Part shown: piece after piece, positions 54,206 through 62,742 of the stretch | How the letters are laid out: each line of letters begins with the position of its first letter | Numbering within the stretch: the first letter of the stretch is position 1 | From: Peribacillus muralis | GTDB lineage: Bacteria; Bacillota; Bacilli; Bacillales; DSM-1321 | DNA length: 64,000 bases | Reading direction: 5' to 3' | Assembly (NCBI RefSeq): GCF_001645685.2 | Contig: NZ_CP017080.1 | Span: 4,703,051 to 4,767,050 of the forward strand | The notes under the pieces: model-generated | What the model saw: only the letters and a program-made list of their open reading frames with translations | Databases searched by the model: none | What the model was told of the DNA's origin: nothing | Translations under genes and position numbers: made by a program

Positions 54206-55513
54206 TCAATCCGATAGCTCCAAAAGCTCACGAATCTGTTTTTTTATATTCTTCTTCGTCGATTCATCACGCAATATATCTGCTGGATAATACAGCTTAT
54301 GATCGGTCCTTCTTTTTCCGGAAATGGCATCGACGATTTCGGATTCACGCGACAACTCCCGAATTTCCCCGTTATTTTTCAGCAAGTGAATCGGCAGTCT
54401 CTCCTCTTCCTCACCCGGCCGGTAAAAATCATACGGCAGATCTGATGAAGAATCGACGACAAGATAATAATCGGGATCGATTCCGGCCTTCTTGAAAAGC
54501 GTCCTTAACTCCATCAATCTGTTCATCTGACTGTTCGAAGGATGGAATTCCACATATTTGAATAGCTTCCGGTTAACGAAGCGCGTGCATAAATCTTTTA
54601 GTATCGCATCGTCTTCCTCTTCCCACGCCTCGAAATAATAGAGCATCACCGCTTCATCCATTTTCAAATAGTCAGCTAAGGTCACTTCCTCCTTGAACAA
54701 TGAATAAAAATGGTGCGGTTCCTGGGCAAACTCATAACCGCCCTCATATAAATGCTTCGCCCTATGTAAAATCTTAGTGAGAATGACCTCCGCACTCCTC
54801 GTGACTGGATGGAAATAAACCTGCCAATACATTTGGTAGCGGCTCATGATATAATCTTCCACTGCATGCATCCCGCTTTGTTTGATCACGGCATGCTCTT
54901 CCCTGGGCCTCATGACCCGAAGGAGCCTTTCCATATCGAAGTGACCATAGCTTACGCCGGTAAAGTAAGCATCACGCTGTAAATAGTCCATTCTATCGGC
55001 ATCGATCTGACTGGATATCAGGCTGACTACTAATTTGCCTTTATAGGTTTTTGCGATGACCTCTGCCACTTTTTTAGGGAAATCACAGCCTACCTTAAGC
55101 AGGATCTTATTCACTTCCGTATCGCCGACGATTATCCGTTGGGTGAATTGCTCATGGTCGAGGTCAAACACCTTTTCAAAAGAATGAGAGAAAGGACCAT
55201 GACCCAAATCATGCAGCAGGGCCGCACACAATGATAGTAAACGCTCCTCGGGCTTCCATTCCGGCCTTCCCTCGAAAACGTCATCGACGATTCTCCGGAC
55301 AATCTCATAAACTCCAAGCGAATGGCTTAGACGACTATGCTCCGCACCATGAAAGGTTAAATACGTCGTACCCAGCTGTTTGATCCTTCTAAGGCGCTGG
55401 AATTCCTTCGTCCCGATCAAATCCCATATAACCCGGTCACGAACATGTATATAACGGTGCACCGGGTCCTTGAATACTTTTTCTTCTTGTAATTTTTCGC
55501 CCGAATATTCCAT
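54206..55513 (-). CDS. ywfO: HD-domain phosphohydrolase YwfO
   Basis: 435-residue metal-dependent phosphohydrolase. The HD site is complete: His64 in HSRLSHSLG, His101-Asp102 in LLHDLGHGPFSH and the distal Asp in DADRMDYL. The family is related to dNTP triphosphohydrolases (EF1143-like), so nucleotide triphosphate hydrolysis is likely but not proven here. GAGGGT precedes the ATG. Co-transcribed with ywgA. Confidence 0.88.
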   Translation of the reverse strand: MEYSGEKLQEEKVFKDPVHRYIHVRDRVIWDLIGTKEFQRLRRIKQLGTTYLTFHGAEHSRLSHSLGVYEIVRRIVDDVFEGRPEWKPEERLLSLCAALLHDLGHGPFSHSFEKVFDLDHEQFTQRIIVGDTEVNKILLKVGCDFPKKVAEVIAKTYKGKLVVSLISSQIDADRMDYLQRDAYFTGVSYGHFDMERLLRVMRPREEHAVIKQSGMHAVEDYIMSRYQMYWQVYFHPVTRSAEVILTKILHRAKHLYEGGYEFAQEPHHFYSLFKEEVTLADYLKMDEAVMLYYFEAWEEEDDAILKDLCTRFVNRKLFKYVEFHPSNSQMNRLMELRTLFKKAGIDPDYYLVVDSSSDLPYDFYRPGEEEERLPIHLLKNNGEIRELSRESEIVDAISGKRRTDHKLYYPADILRDESTKKNIKKQIRELLELSD

Positions 55514-55659
55514 GAACTACCCTCTTTTTTTCATATTCTCGATGCATCCATTATAGCGCGTTTTGACAAAAAACCCTAACGTTCCCCTTACTAGCAAGCA
55601 GGGGCATTCTGTAAGAAAACGGAAGAACCCTTCTGGTTTCCCCAAAAAAATAAGGAAAT

Positions 55660-55694
55660 AAAAAATCACCGCAGTGTGTTTCCATCTGGGTGAT
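55660..55694 (-). terminator. Terminator of the DUF1450 gene
   Basis: ATCACC(g)CAG paired with CTGGGTGAT (55665-55674 with 55686-55694), followed on the minus strand by five T. Confidence 0.6.
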
Positions 55695-55736
55695 GTCAGC
55701 CTGTTCCATTTATTAAAAAGCGATCCATATTGGATA

Positions 55737-55958
55737 CTACTTTAGTTTTTTATTGATTTTCTCCAATAACTCGTCTTCTGTCGGTGCAGCAACTGGACGG
55801 TTATTGACAAAGGCAAACGATTTCTTCCTGCCTGGACCGCAATAGGATTGGCAGCCCACTTCAATTTTCGCGTCTGGATCAAGCTTTTCGAGACGGGGGA
55901 CCAACGTCTTGATATTCACCGCCAAGCAATCATCGCACACTCTGAATTCATTGGACAT
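55737..55958 (-). CDS. DUF1450 family small cysteine protein (YuzB-like)
   Basis: 73-residue protein with CDDC (Cys8, Cys11) and CQSYC (Cys36, Cys40), suggesting bound metal or a redox site. The rest reads as a thioredoxin-like alpha-beta fold ([14 protein letters not shown]). Function unknown. GGAGG six bases before the ATG. It is monocistronic by the surrounding gaps. Confidence 0.85.
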   Translation of the reverse strand: MSNEFRVCDDCLAVNIKTLVPRLEKLDPDAKIEVGCQSYCGPGRKKSFAFVNNRPVAAPTEDELLEKINKKLK

Positions 55959-56120
55959 CCTCCGGTCACCATCCTTCCCATCACAAACTACTTTTCAATC
56001 CAATGATATGACTAAAAGGTATTTTACCCCTTCTACCTATGAATATCAAGTGGACTTGACGAGCGAAAGGGATTGGAAAAGAGGCAATCAATCAAAAAAC
56101 TAGTATCCTTTCAACCTTTT

Positions 56121-56151
56121 TGTATAAAAAATCCATAATTTGTGCAAAATG
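56121..56151 (+). promoter_or_regulatory. SigF-type promoter of rsfA
   Basis: TGTATA (56121-56126, full match to WGYATA), 15-base spacer, GTGCAAAATG (56142-56151, one mismatch to GGNNANAHTN), about 85 bases before the rsfA start. rsfA is a forespore gene in B. subtilis. Confidence 0.7.
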
Positions 56152-56237
56152 CTAGTAGAACACAGCTTAAAACATGGCCACACGATATTTTATATAGTTA
56201 TTCATTATAAAAGTTACCAGAAAGGGAGTATGTAGAA

Positions 56238-56984
56238 ATGAAGGTTCGTCAAGATGCCTGGACAGAAGAAGATGATTTACTTTTGGCAGAAACGGTATTA
56301 CGCCATGTGCGGGAAGGAAGCACACAGCTGAATGCTTTTGAAGAGGTAGGGGATAAGTTGAATCGCACCTCTGCCGCCTGTGGATTCCGCTGGAATGCGG
56401 TGGTCCGCCATAATTATGATAAAGCGCTGTCCCTTGCCAAGAAACAGCGGAAGCAGCGGCAACGGATCCTCGGAAAGGATCAAGCAGCGAAAAAACGGCT
56501 TCTTTATACACCGCCGACCCCTACCATTTCCGACATAATGGTTCCTCAAGCACAAGAAGAGGACCTAGAGTTGGAAAGGGAAGCCGATGCTAGCAGTTAT
56601 GAAGCGGCTGAGGAATTCGTAGTGGCTGAAGCTTTGACGCCTAAGGTCCAGAACACGCCAGTAACGATGGAAAGGTCCCTGAACCTTGATTCCGTCATCG
56701 CCTATTTGGAATCTATGAATGGGCGTACGCTACAAGGCGAGGTATTAAAAACCGAAAATGAAAGATTGAAGCTTGAAATCAAGGGGCTGAAAAAGCGTAA
56801 TGAAGATTTGGAGAATAAAATCAGCCATCTCGAACAAAATAGCGGTTTGATGCAGGAAGATTATGAGACTTTGATGAATATCATGAACCGGGCCAGAAAA
56901 CTCGTCTTGTTAGAGGAAGAGGAGCGCCCGGCGACGAAGTTCAAGATGGATCGAAATGGAAATTTGGAAAAAATGGCTGAGTAA
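56238..56984 (+). CDS. rsfA: Prespore-specific transcriptional regulator RsfA
   Basis: 248-residue DNA-binding protein that tunes SigF-dependent genes. The N-terminal Myb/SANT-like domain (about 1-60) has [17 protein letters not shown] and [16 protein letters not shown] basic linker KKQRKQRQR follows, then an acidic region, and a C-terminal coiled coil (about 170-200). AGGGAG precedes the ATG. Confidence 0.93.
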   Translation: MKVRQDAWTEEDDLLLAETVLRHVREGSTQLNAFEEVGDKLNRTSAACGFRWNAVVRHNYDKALSLAKKQRKQRQRILGKDQAAKKRLLYTPPTPTISDIMVPQAQEEDLELEREADASSYEAAEEFVVAEALTPKVQNTPVTMERSLNLDSVIAYLESMNGRTLQGEVLKTENERLKLEIKGLKKRNEDLENKISHLEQNSGLMQEDYETLMNIMNRARKLVLLEEEERPATKFKMDRNGNLEKMAE

Positions 56985-57051
56985 TGAAATAATGTGGAGT
57001 GCATATTCGCTCGACCACATGATGATGGCCGATTCACCTTCATATAGATTG

Positions 57052-57085
57052 AAAAAAGGAGTCAGGAACAAGGCTCTTTTTTTCT
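57052..57085 (+). terminator. Weak terminator after rsfA
   Basis: Short GGAG/CTC stem flanked by A and T runs and followed by TTTTTTTC; low stability. Confidence 0.35.
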
Positions 57086-57136
57086 TTGTCGCTATCACAG
57101 TTTCAGTGAATGCTAAAATTGTATGAAGTGGACAAA

Positions 57137-57162
57137 GCCGTTCCTGCACTTACAGGAACGGC
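57137..57162 (-). terminator. Hairpin after lipL
   Basis: Perfect 10-bp stem GCCGTTCCTG/CAGGAACGGC with six-base loop, followed on the minus strand by TTTGTCC. It lies just after the lipL stop codon. Confidence 0.55.
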
Positions 57163-57170
57163 TTCCACAT

Positions 57171-58019
57171 TCAAACATTCAAGGCAGCAAACACTTTATC
57201 ATTTCGTTCTATCACTCTTGTCAAGTACGCTTCATATAGCGGCCATTCCTCTGGGGAAAGCGTGTCCGAGAATATCCTTCCGCTGTGATCCTTCAGTACA
57301 TGAAGGAACCTGAGCATCACGTCCTGGACGCTCAAATGTACATCCAGCAATTCCGAGAGGGACGCCATTACAGAAGGGACGATATCGGGATAAGTGAATT
57401 TCGTTTCCGCATCGGCTTTAGCTGCCTCATAAAAACCTTTGACGAGACTGGCGCGTCCAGCCCCGCTTCCATTGACGCATAAATAGATTTGCACCGCTAC
57501 CCCATTGCGGATCCTGCGTTGGGATATGCCAGCAAATTTTTGTCCATTTATGCTTAAATCATAACTTCCCGGGCAATAGGAGCCGACGATCTCCCTTGCC
57601 TCCATCTTGCCCGGGAAATCGGCGAACATCAATTGAACAAGCTCCCACATCGCATCATAGCCACGATTGATTTCAATTTTTTGCTCGTTTTCAGGGAAAA
57701 TGAGCGAGAGATTAAGGACCCCCTCGTCCAATACGACGGCCAGCCCGCCAGAATTGCGGACAATGGCCTGAAAACCGTGTTCCTCTAAATGGTTCAAGCC
57801 CTTCTTAAGAAAAGGCAACTTCGTGTCCTGGATGCCCATGACGACGGTTCGATGGTGCACCCACGCCCTTGCCACGGCCACTGATTTACCTGAACCGACG
57901 GATGCACATAATGTATCATCCATTGCAAAGGATTCTAGAGCTGGGAACTGGGGACCAACGGAAGATTGATCAATCACCCGCCACTCTTGCTGCATTAATA
58001 ATGAACCTGTTTCACTCAT
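57171..58019 (-). CDS. lipL: Octanoyl-[GcvH]:protein N-octanoyltransferase LipL
   Basis: Amidotransferase that moves octanoyl from GcvH to the lipoyl domains of 2-oxoacid dehydrogenases (YwfL in B. subtilis). 282 residues, biotin/lipoate ligase fold. Catalytic Cys149 in [10 protein letters not shown] and Lys161 in [23 protein letters not shown] binding loop. AGGGAG precedes the ATG. It lies 35 bp downstream of pta. Confidence 0.94.
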   Translation of the reverse strand: MSETGSLLMQQEWRVIDQSSVGPQFPALESFAMDDTLCASVGSGKSVAVARAWVHHRTVVMGIQDTKLPFLKKGLNHLEEHGFQAIVRNSGGLAVVLDEGVLNLSLIFPENEQKIEINRGYDAMWELVQLMFADFPGKMEAREIVGSYCPGSYDLSINGQKFAGISQRRIRNGVAVQIYLCVNGSGAGRASLVKGFYEAAKADAETKFTYPDIVPSVMASLSELLDVHLSVQDVMLRFLHVLKDHSGRIFSDTLSPEEWPLYEAYLTRVIERNDKVFAALNV

Positions 58020-58054
58020 ATGAATCTCCCTTTACGTGTTATCTAAGGTACCGC

Positions 58055-59041
58055 TTATTGGTACTGGGCCACAAACCCCTGCGCCGCTGTAATGACGGCC
58101 AGTTTATATACGTCCTCTTCATTGCATCCCCTTGATAGATCGTTCACGGGCCGGTTCAGACCTTGAAGGATCGGGCCGACCGCTTCGAAGCCGCCTAAAC
58201 GCTGAACCATCTTATAGCTGATGTTCCCCGCTTCGAGACTTGGGAAAATGAACACATTGGCATCTCCTTGAATTAGGGAATCAGGTGCTTTTTGTCTTGC
58301 CACGGAAGGAACGAACGCCGCATCAAACTGGAATTCACCGTCCAGGATGATCTCGGGATCGATTTCTTTTGCTAAATTGACGGCATCGACGACCTTCTGT
58401 GTCTCTGGCGAAACGGCAGATCCCTTCGTCGAAAAACTCAGCAATGCCACACGAGGTTCAATATCGAACATTTGTGCAGTCTTTGCACTTTCGATGGCAA
58501 TTTCCGCAAGATCCTGGGAATTGGGGTTTATATTGATCGCACAATCCGCGAACACGAACCTTTCTTCACCACGGACCATGATGAAGACTCCAGAGGTCTT
58601 TTGGACGCCTGGCTTTGTCTTAATGATCTGCAGTGCCGGACGGACCGTATCGGCCGTCGAATGAGTCGCACCGCTCACCATTCCATGTGCCAGTTTCATG
58701 TGGACGAGCATCGTTCCAAAATAGTTCTCATCCATCAACATTTCACGTGCTTGTTCGACTGTCGCTTTACCTGCACGGACCTTTACAAACGCTTCCACCA
58801 TTTCATCCATCATGATATAATTCTTCGGATCATATATTTCGACTGCATCAAGGGCGATTTTCAATTCCTTTGCCTTTTCGGAAATCAATTCAATATCCCC
58901 GATCAATACGGGTGTAACTAGTTTAGATTTTGCAAGCCTGCCTGCAGCTCCCAAAATCCGTTCATCCAAACCCTCTGGAAATACGATCTTTAAATTATGC
59001 CCCATAACTTTCGATTCCAACATTTCAAATAAATTGCTCAC
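58055..59041 (-). CDS. pta: Phosphate acetyltransferase
   Basis: Interconverts acetyl-CoA and acetyl phosphate in overflow metabolism. 328 residues with the family blocks KIVFPEGLDERIL, HSTADTVRPALQIIK, FADCAININP and GPILQGLNRPVNDLSRG. The frame extends to 59095, but the GTG at 59041 lies eight bases after GGAGG and matches the usual N-terminus. Divergent from hemQ; lipL follows. Confidence 0.95.
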   Translation of the reverse strand: MSNLFEMLESKVMGHNLKIVFPEGLDERILGAAGRLAKSKLVTPVLIGDIELISEKAKELKIALDAVEIYDPKNYIMMDEMVEAFVKVRAGKATVEQAREMLMDENYFGTMLVHMKLAHGMVSGATHSTADTVRPALQIIKTKPGVQKTSGVFIMVRGEERFVFADCAININPNSQDLAEIAIESAKTAQMFDIEPRVALLSFSTKGSAVSPETQKVVDAVNLAKEIDPEIILDGEFQFDAAFVPSVARQKAPDSLIQGDANVFIFPSLEAGNISYKMVQRLGGFEAVGPILQGLNRPVNDLSRGCNEEDVYKLAVITAAQGFVAQYQ

Positions 59042-59263
59042 TGGCTCTTCCTCCTTTTTAGATACGTTTCCCCTGATTGTACAATTTTTAACCATTTAAC
59101 CGTGCTTCCCTATCCTGCCTTTTTTAGAATACTCCAGCAGCCCCGTAAATTCCAGCCACATCTCCATATCAAAAACGGCGACGACGTTTGCGGGTTGAAC
59201 TATATTTCCTTATACTTAAACTATGTTATATTAAAGCTATAATAAGACTTAGGAGTGATCGTA

Positions 59264-60013
59264 ATGAGTGAAGCAGCACAAACACTGGACGGCTGGTATT
59301 GTCTACATGATTTCCGCCTGATCGATTGGGCTTCTTGGAAAACGTTATCAAGCGACGAACGCCAACTAGCCATTTCGGAGTTCCAAGGATTACTTGAGAA
59401 ATGGAATATGACACAAAGCGACAACGAAGGCAGCCATGCCCTCTATTCCATCGTTGGCCAGAAAGCGGATTTCATGCTCATGTTTGCCCGCCCGACAATG
59501 GAAGAATTGAATGCAATCGAAAACGAATTCAATAAAACGAAGCTTGCCGAATATTCCATTCCCGCTTATTCATACGTTTCAGTTGTGGAGCTAAGCAATT
59601 ATCTAGCAGGCGGAGATGGTGAGGACCCTTATCAGAACCCTCATGTACGTTCCAGACTGTATCCAATCCTGCCAAAATCAAAACATGTTTGCTTCTATCC
59701 AATGGACAAGCGTCGTGAAGGCGATGATAACTGGTATATGCTTTCCATGGAAGAACGCAAAGGCTTGATGCGTTCACATGGCTTGATTGGCCGCAGTTAT
59801 GCTGGCAAGGTAAAACAAATCATTTCCGGTTCTGTCGGTTTTGACGACTATGAATGGGGCGTAACCCTCTTCGCAGATGATGTCCTTCAATTCAAGAAAT
59901 TGATTTATGAAATGCGTTTTGATGAAGTGAGCGCCCGTTACGCTGCGTTCGGCTCTTTCTTTGTAGGCAATATCCTGCCTGAAGAAAACATAGCCTCTTT
60001 CCTCTACGTATAA
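59264..60013 (+). CDS. hemQ: Coproheme decarboxylase (HemQ)
   Basis: Last step of the coproporphyrin-dependent heme pathway: peroxide-driven decarboxylation of coproheme to heme b. 249 residues, chlorite-dismutase fold. Catalytic Tyr145 ([11 protein letters not shown]) and proximal His172 ([10 protein letters not shown]) fall at exactly the family positions when counted from ATG 59264. GGAGTG lies six bases upstream. ywfI in B. subtilis. A terminator follows. Confidence 0.95.
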   Translation: MSEAAQTLDGWYCLHDFRLIDWASWKTLSSDERQLAISEFQGLLEKWNMTQSDNEGSHALYSIVGQKADFMLMFARPTMEELNAIENEFNKTKLAEYSIPAYSYVSVVELSNYLAGGDGEDPYQNPHVRSRLYPILPKSKHVCFYPMDKRREGDDNWYMLSMEERKGLMRSHGLIGRSYAGKVKQIISGSVGFDDYEWGVTLFADDVLQFKKLIYEMRFDEVSARYAAFGSFFVGNILPEENIASFLYV

Positions 60014-60020
60014 GACACTT

Positions 60021-60047
60021 TAGCTTCCGCTTCCGGAAGCTTTTTTT
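60021..60047 (+). terminator. Rho-independent terminator of hemQ
   Basis: AGCTTCC/GGAAGCT stem with six-base loop followed by seven T. Confidence 0.9.
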
Positions 60048-60062
60048 ATTTTCCCCAGCTAT

Positions 60063-60092
60063 GGAATAAATCCAACATTCACCCCATACATT
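60063..60092 (+). promoter_or_regulatory. Candidate SigE promoter upstream of gerQ
   Basis: GGAATAAA (60063-60070, 7 of 8 to GKMATATW), 14-base spacer, CATACATT (60085-60092, full match to CATACANT). It lies about 280 bases before gerQ, giving a long leader. gerQ is SigE-dependent in B. subtilis. Confidence 0.6.
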
Positions 60093-60227
60093 TTCAATAG
60101 TGATGAATGTGATTTTCACCGCCTCATTCAAACGTTTTCGGAAAAGGTACGCCTAAATCCAGTAAGGTGTCATTTATTATTAGCCGTATAGCGGATATGA
60201 CTTTACCCGCTTAAACGAGGAAAGGCA

Positions 60228-60317
60228 ATGTTACTTAAGCTTACAATTCATTGTGGTTTTTTAAGCAGCCGGGGAAGGTCAGGACCGGTCGCTATAAAAA
60301 TCCCACATTTGCTTTAA
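60228..60317 (+). CDS. Possible 29-codon leader ORF upstream of gerQ
   Basis: ATG at 60228 preceded by GAGGAAAGG opens a 29-codon frame, MLLKLTIHCGFLSSRGRSG and onward, ending TAA. It lies inside the putative gerQ leader. The ribosome site is good but there is no family or composition support, so it may be chance. Confidence 0.25.
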   Translation: MLLKLTIHCGFLSSRGRSGPVAIKIPHLL

Positions 60318-60373
60318 GTACTCGGCGTTTAACCACCAAAATCAAAATGCCTTGAATTTTAGGAGGGAATGCA

Positions 60374-60901
60374 ATGTCACAGAATAATCCTTATGGTAAC
60401 TACCCTTATGGAGGAAGTCCTTATTACCCGAATGAAAACAATGAGTCGAGCCAGCGGCAGCAGGTACCTTACCAGCAGCAGCAGTCATATGGGCAGCAGC
60501 AACAAGCATATCAACAGCCAGCATACCAGCCACAGCAGCCAACGATCGCTGGCACCCCGCAGCAGATCCCGATGCCCATGAATCAATCGACACCCGGTCC
60601 ACAGGTTCCAGGCATGCTTCCAGTCGAAGCATCATACATCGAAAACATCTTGCGCTTGAACAAAGGGAAGTTGGCGACTGTTTATACGACGTTTGAAAAT
60701 AATAAAGAATGGAATGCAAAGATCTTCAAAGGAATCATCGAGGCTGCAGGGCGGGACCACCTGATCATAAGCGATCCTCAAACCGGCAAACGGTATTTAA
60801 TCCCGATGGTCTACTTGGACTATATTACCTTTGATGAAGAAATTGAATACGACTATCCATTTGGCGGCGGCGCTGGGCTTGCCACCTATTCGCCAAGGTG
60901 A
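60374..60901 (+). CDS. gerQ: Spore coat protein GerQ
   Basis: 175-residue coat protein required for cortex lytic enzyme CwlJ localisation during germination. It has a Gln/Tyr/Pro-rich N-terminal half (about 1-80) made of YQQQQ-type stretches and the conserved C-terminal domain (NILRLNKGKLATVYTTFENN to the end). GGAGG precedes the ATG. Unlike B. subtilis GerQ, no lysine occurs before residue 97. Confidence 0.92.
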   Translation: MSQNNPYGNYPYGGSPYYPNENNESSQRQQVPYQQQQSYGQQQQAYQQPAYQPQQPTIAGTPQQIPMPMNQSTPGPQVPGMLPVEASYIENILRLNKGKLATVYTTFENNKEWNAKIFKGIIEAAGRDHLIISDPQTGKRYLIPMVYLDYITFDEEIEYDYPFGGGAGLATYSPR

Positions 60902-60917
60902 ATGATATGAAATGATA

Positions 60918-60955
60918 AAAAAAGGCCTCAGAATCGCATTGATTTTGAGGCCCTT
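60918..60955. terminator. Bidirectional terminator between gerQ and ywdK
   Basis: GGCCTCAgAATC paired with GATTtTGAGGCC (60923-60934 with 60940-60951), with A-rich and T-rich flanks, between convergent genes. Confidence 0.8.
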
Positions 60956-60984
60956 CTTTATGGAAATGTGACTAAATCCCGCAC

Positions 60985-61353
60985 CTACAAGTACTTATAG
61001 GCAGCAATGATCATCAATACCCAAGCCGTCAGGAACGACACTCCGCCAAGCGGTGTGATGGCCCCCAACACCTTGATCTGTGTAACGCTCAGGACGAACA
61101 GGCTTCCGGAAAACAGGATGATCCCTATTAACATCAGCCAGCCGGACCAGTTGATTAGCGGGCTTGAAATTTTCCCTGCCAATAAACCGATCACCAACAA
61201 ACCTACCGCATGGAACATTTGATATTGAACGGCCGTTTGCCATGTTTCCAAGTATTTATCGGGAATCTTCCCTTCGAGCCCATGTGCACCGAATGCGCCT
61301 AGTGCGACAGCAATGAACCCATTGATTGCGCCTAAAATGATGAACAGTTTCAC
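60985..61353 (-). CDS. ywdK: DUF423 membrane protein YwdK
   Basis: 122-residue integral membrane protein with four helices and the family start FIILGAINGFIAVALGAFGAHGLE. The DUF423/TMEM256 family is of unknown function. It is probably co-transcribed with ywdI upstream (26-bp gap). Confidence 0.88.
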   Translation of the reverse strand: MKLFIILGAINGFIAVALGAFGAHGLEGKIPDKYLETWQTAVQYQMFHAVGLLVIGLLAGKISSPLINWSGWLMLIGIILFSGSLFVLSVTQIKVLGAITPLGGVSFLTAWVLMIIAAYKYL

Positions 61354-61379
61354 TATTATTTCGCTTCCCTTCGCTACTT

Positions 61380-61637
61380 TTAAAAATCGAATAAAGACTC
61401 CCCATTGGCTTCATCCATTTTAACCGGCTCTACATTGGGAGTGGCCGACATGATGGGCTGGGACAATGCGATTGGCTTCGATATGCCGACGCTTCCCGCT
61501 TTTTCATCAACCATTACTTCACATAAGGCTTTAATGGCAATGACATAACCCTGAACCTTATCCTCTGAATTTGCCTGCTTTGCCTTCGAAGCAAGTTCTT
61601 CGATTTTATCGAGCATTTTTATTGAAGAAATATCCAA
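61380..61637 (-). CDS. ywdI: YwdI family protein (DUF5327)
   Basis: 85-residue helical protein. The N-terminal half (SIKMLDKIEELASKAKQ, YVIAIKALCEVMVDE) is the conserved part; the C-terminal part is a variable Pro/Ser linker. The frame is open to 61700, but the TTG at 61637 lies five bases after GAGGTGG and gives the family start. Function unknown. Confidence 0.75.
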   Translation of the reverse strand: MDISSIKMLDKIEELASKAKQANSEDKVQGYVIAIKALCEVMVDEKAGSVGISKPIALSQPIMSATPNVEPVKMDEANGESLFDF

Positions 61638-61722
61638 ATTTACCACCTCGTCCATATACAGGTCAAAACTTTCATCACTAGCATAGCAAAAATCAAGCAA
61701 GAAAACACCTTTGCAAAACCCT

Positions 61723-61920
61723 CTACTTCATATTTTTCTTGGCTGTAAATTCGAGGCATGACTGTCCCGAGGATCTAAAAACATCAAGAGAAGGCAGGTT
61801 TGCCGTTTTGAATTGGAAAGAGCGGCACCCTTTTGGAAAGTTGGGATCCCAAGTGACGTAAAAATGACGGCACGCCATGCAATTCACCCGCTTCACATTC
61901 CTTTTCGAATCATCGCTCAT
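61723..61920 (-). CDS. Small cysteine-rich protein encoded with ung
   Basis: 65-residue protein with [19 protein letters not shown] and a C-terminal cysteine (SCLEF), in all a CxxC-type putative metal knuckle. Its ATG overlaps the ung stop codon by 4 bases, so it is translationally coupled to the uracil-DNA glycosylase. No name or function recognised. Confidence 0.75.
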   Translation of the reverse strand: MSDDSKRNVKRVNCMACRHFYVTWDPNFPKGCRSFQFKTANLPSLDVFRSSGQSCLEFTAKKNMK

Positions 61921-62591
61921 GAGATTTCCCAGTCAATGGTCGATTCCCCCATATCCATTAGAAATTGATTGGTTTTGGAAAACGGTTTGCTGCCAAAGAA
62001 ACCACGGGATGCCGAAAGCGGACTAGGATGAACGGATGTAATGATTTTATGGCGGCTTACATCAATCAAAGGGATTTTCGTTTGGGCAGGTTTTCCCCAT
62101 AGGATGAAAACGATCGGTTTCTGCCGCTCATTCAGCAGGCGGATGATTTGATTAGTGAAAATTTCCCACCCTTTTCCGCGGTGTGAATGCGCTTCTCCTT
62201 CACGGACAGTCAAGACGGCATTCAAGAGAAGCACCCCTTGCTTAGCCCATTCAACAAGGTATCCATCATTGGGAATATCAGAACCTAAATCAGCATGCAG
62301 CTCCTTAAAGATATTTCTTAATGAAGGCGGAATGCGCACCTCAGGTTTAACGGAAAAGCTGAGGCCGTGCGCTTGATCGGGCCCATGGTAAGGATCCTGC
62401 CCAAGGATGACCACCTTTACGCTTTCATAAGGCGTATAATGAAGGGCATTGAAAATATCATCCTGATCCGGATGAATGACTTGCTCTTCATACTCTCGCT
62501 TTATGAATTCCCTTAGCTCCCGGTAATATTCTTTTTTGAATTCCTCTTTCAATAGAGGCCACCAATCATTTGTCAATATCTGCTTTACCAT
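61917..62591 (-). CDS. ung: Uracil-DNA glycosylase
   Basis: Removes uracil from DNA, family 1. 224 residues with the water-activating Asp66 in [16 protein letters not shown] and the [10 protein letters not shown] motif carrying the catalytic His. The ATG at 62591 follows AGGGG by eight bases; an in-frame GTG two codons earlier is less likely. First of two coupled genes. Confidence 0.96.
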   Translation of the reverse strand: MVKQILTNDWWPLLKEEFKKEYYRELREFIKREYEEQVIHPDQDDIFNALHYTPYESVKVVILGQDPYHGPDQAHGLSFSVKPEVRIPPSLRNIFKELHADLGSDIPNDGYLVEWAKQGVLLLNAVLTVREGEAHSHRGKGWEIFTNQIIRLLNERQKPIVFILWGKPAQTKIPLIDVSRHKIITSVHPSPLSASRGFFGSKPFSKTNQFLMDMGESTIDWEIS

Positions 62592-62742
62592 AGGCACAGC
62601 CCCTCTCTTCTTTTAACCTATATTATAACAAACGTTCGGCCATCCCTTTTCGATAGACCACGATATATGTTTCTTTATACCCCTTATGTGGGAAGATAGA
62701 TAGATAGTTAGCAAGCAATTAAACCATGTTGGAGGATTCCCT

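Noticed and set aside
57000..57170. Small gene in the rsfA-lipL gap
   Set aside because: The gap is occupied by hairpins of the convergent genes; short frames there lack ribosome sites.
60440..60545. CAG-type triplet repeat
   Set aside because: It encodes the glutamine-rich N-terminal region of GerQ and is interrupted by other codons.
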